Source: CAZPKH01 sp964587165 (lineage in GTDB: Bacteria; Bacteroidota; Bacteroidia; Bacteroidales; Muribaculaceae). From it: a DNA stretch of 64,000 nucleotides. Within the stretch, counting starts at the first letter, position 1. Each line of letters starts with the position of its first letter. Positions 62,927-64,000 of the stretch are shown piece after piece. The notes under the pieces are model-generated. The model searched no databases, was not told the DNA's origin, and saw only the letters and a program-made list of their open reading frames with translations. The position numbers and the translations under genes are program-made. Location of the stretch: assembly GCA_964587165.1 (NCBI GenBank), contig CAZPKH010000005.1, positions 1 through 64,000 on the forward strand, read 5' to 3'.

Positions 62927-64000
62927 ATGAAAAGATTACTTTCAATACTCCTTGCCGCACTCTCGGTTCTCTCTGTTTCCGCCCAGCAATCTAAATCGGA
63001 GATCACTCCTGCAGGTGATTCGCCTCGGGCTGAGGGCGTTTTCGCACCGGGCAAAAACAATATAAATCAGGAGACTGTCAACCGCACCCTCTCAAGCCTC
63101 GATACCGAGATCGGCAACCGGCAGGTATACATCGCCCGGCGCCAGCATCAGATTGATTCATTGCGCCACGCAGCCGATTCGTCGCCCCGCAGCGGCGACC
63201 GCTATCTCACGGCTCTGCTTGATCTGGGCGAACGCTACAGCTCGTTTAACGTCGACTCGGCGCTCTATTATTTCAATAAAGGCCTCGCACACTCGCAGGA
63301 GATACATCGCGACTCTCTCGAAACTATCTTCAGACTGCGACGCATCGAGACGCTGCCGGTACTGGGATTTATCAAGGAGGCTCTGGAGGAGTTTGAGCAG
63401 ATCGATACATTAGGTATGAACAATCTGATGCGCCGTGAGTATGAGGAGTGCGGTCGCCAGATGAACAGCTATGTGGCGTCATACTACATCAACTATCCCA
63501 GCTACCACGAGCTCTACCGCCAGCGCACACTCGACTATCAGCGCAATCTGCTGACGCTCCTCGACGAGAACTCTCCCAAATACAAGCTCAATATGGGCGA
63601 GTACTACTACGACCATCAGGAGTACAGCAAAGCCCGCGAGATACTCGAACAGCTGCTCGAGCAGGTGCCCCCCACCGACAATATCTATGCCCGCGCCGCC
63701 CACTGCCTCAGCGCCATAGCCAAGGTGCGCGGCAACCGCGACGAGTATATCTACTACCTGACGCTTTCGGCCATAAGCGACGTCCGTACGGCAACCCTCG
63801 AGGTAAACTCGCTCCAGGAGCTCGGCGGCGTGCTGTACGAGCAGGGCGACGTGGATCGTGCGCACCAATATCTTATGACCGCTCTCGAGGGAGCTGTAAA
63901 GGGACATGCCACAATGCGACTGATACAGACCGCCGAGGGTATGCCGATCATCGAAGCGGCCCATTTCGAAGATATGAACCGTCAGCGTCGGCGCATATAT
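62927..64000 (+). CDS. DUF6377 family regulator-like protein, 5' part (cut by window end)
   Basis: A 358-residue open frame with a signal peptide (MKRLLSILLAALSVLSVSAQ) and no stop before the window ends. The segment LSSLDTEIGNRQVYIARRQHQIDSLRHAA and the following TPR-like helices (LYYFNKGLAHSQE, MGEYYYDHQEYSKAREILEQLLEQ, VLYEQGDVDRAHQYLMTALE) match the sensor half of the DUF6377 family. Complete members continue with a membrane helix, a coiled coil and a C-terminal putative DNA-binding domain, so it may be a one-component membrane regulator. That second half is not visible here. It starts 17 bp after the glycosyltransferase stop. Confidence 0.85.
   Translation, partial: MKRLLSILLAALSVLSVSAQQSKSEITPAGDSPRAEGVFAPGKNNINQETVNRTLSSLDTEIGNRQVYIARRQHQIDSLRHAADSSPRSGDRYLTALLDLGERYSSFNVDSALYYFNKGLAHSQEIHRDSLETIFRLRRIETLPVLGFIKEALEEFEQIDTLGMNNLMRREYEECGRQMNSYVASYYINYPSYHELYRQRTLDYQRNLLTLLDENSPKYKLNMGEYYYDHQEYSKAREILEQLLEQVPPTDNIYARAAHCLSAIAKVRGNRDEYIYYLTLSAISDVRTATLEVNSLQELGGVLYEQGDVDRAHQYLMTALEGAVKGHATMRLIQTAEGMPIIEAAHFEDMNRQRRRIY

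Noticed and set aside
1..64000. CRISPR arrays, tRNA or rRNA genes, riboswitches
   Set aside because: I saw no regularly spaced repeats, no cloverleaf-like gaps and no known riboswitch core in the intergenic regions; a tRNAscan or Rfam search would be decisive.

Overview
The window looks like chromosomal DNA from a Bacteroidales bacterium, most likely of the Muribaculaceae type. I infer this from the roughly 57% GC content judged by eye, a ~2,500-residue SprA/Sov-type type IX secretion translocon, a large secreted adhesin with a sorting-domain-like C-terminus, DUF4105, DUF4919, DUF6377, C11 (clostripain) and pRiA4b ORF-3 family proteins, an unusually long SecA, and repeated promoter-like motifs of the Bacteroidetes TTTG-N19-23-TAnnTTTG type. 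The genus is inference. No rRNA, tRNA, CRISPR array, transposase or prophage was seen.

Layout. 0.1-3.5 kb (-): secA. 3.6-6.7 kb (-): DUF486 membrane protein, DUF4105 protein and a divergent alkaline-phosphatase-superfamily protein, linked by overlapping stop and start codons. 6.8-9.6 kb (+): hotdog thioesterase, dprA, uridine-phosphorylase-like enzyme, small helical protein. 9.65-12.4 kb (-): accessory region with two unrecognised membrane proteins and an AT-rich DUF4143 ATPase bounded by 16-bp direct repeats. 12.5-16.8 kb (-): M16 protease, MTA/SAH nucleosidase, AlbA_2 protein. 16.8-19.8 kb: outer-membrane protein (+), znuA-znuC-like metal uptake genes without a permease (-), NlpE-like lipoprotein (-). 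19.9-23.3 kb (-): lipoprotein plus DNA alkyltransferase, then pepT-miaA.

23.4-32.4 kb (+): a tight operon with C11 protease, MscS channel, DUF4919 protein, YfhO membrane protein, a shrunken methyltransferase-like protein, xerD and comEC. 32.5-33.6 kb (-): pRiA4b ORF-3 protein and RlpA. 33.7-34.8 kb (+): AI-2E family permease, convergent with the very large sprA (34.8-42.3 kb, -). 42.5-45.2 kb (-): an AT-richer MBOAT-DHHW pair typical of polysaccharide O-acetylation. 45.4-51.1 kb (-): a complete tripartite RND efflux operon. 51.3-55.8 kb (-): T9SS-cargo-like adhesin, with overlapping divergent promoters towards a small outer-membrane protein (56.1 kb, +). 56.9-64 kb (+): gyrB, rnr, folB, glycosyltransferase 2, and a DUF6377 regulator-like gene cut by the window end.

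Most of the window is housekeeping and envelope biology. Protein export is represented by SecA, SprA and a likely cargo, envelope modification by MBOAT/DHHW and RlpA, DNA uptake and recombination by DprA, ComEC and XerD, and metal and drug transport by ZnuAC and RND. The least explained parts are the 9.3-12.5 kb accessory stretch, the apparently inactive phosphatase-fold protein beside DUF4105, the shrunken methyltransferase, and a (TA)n tract inside the DHHW gene.
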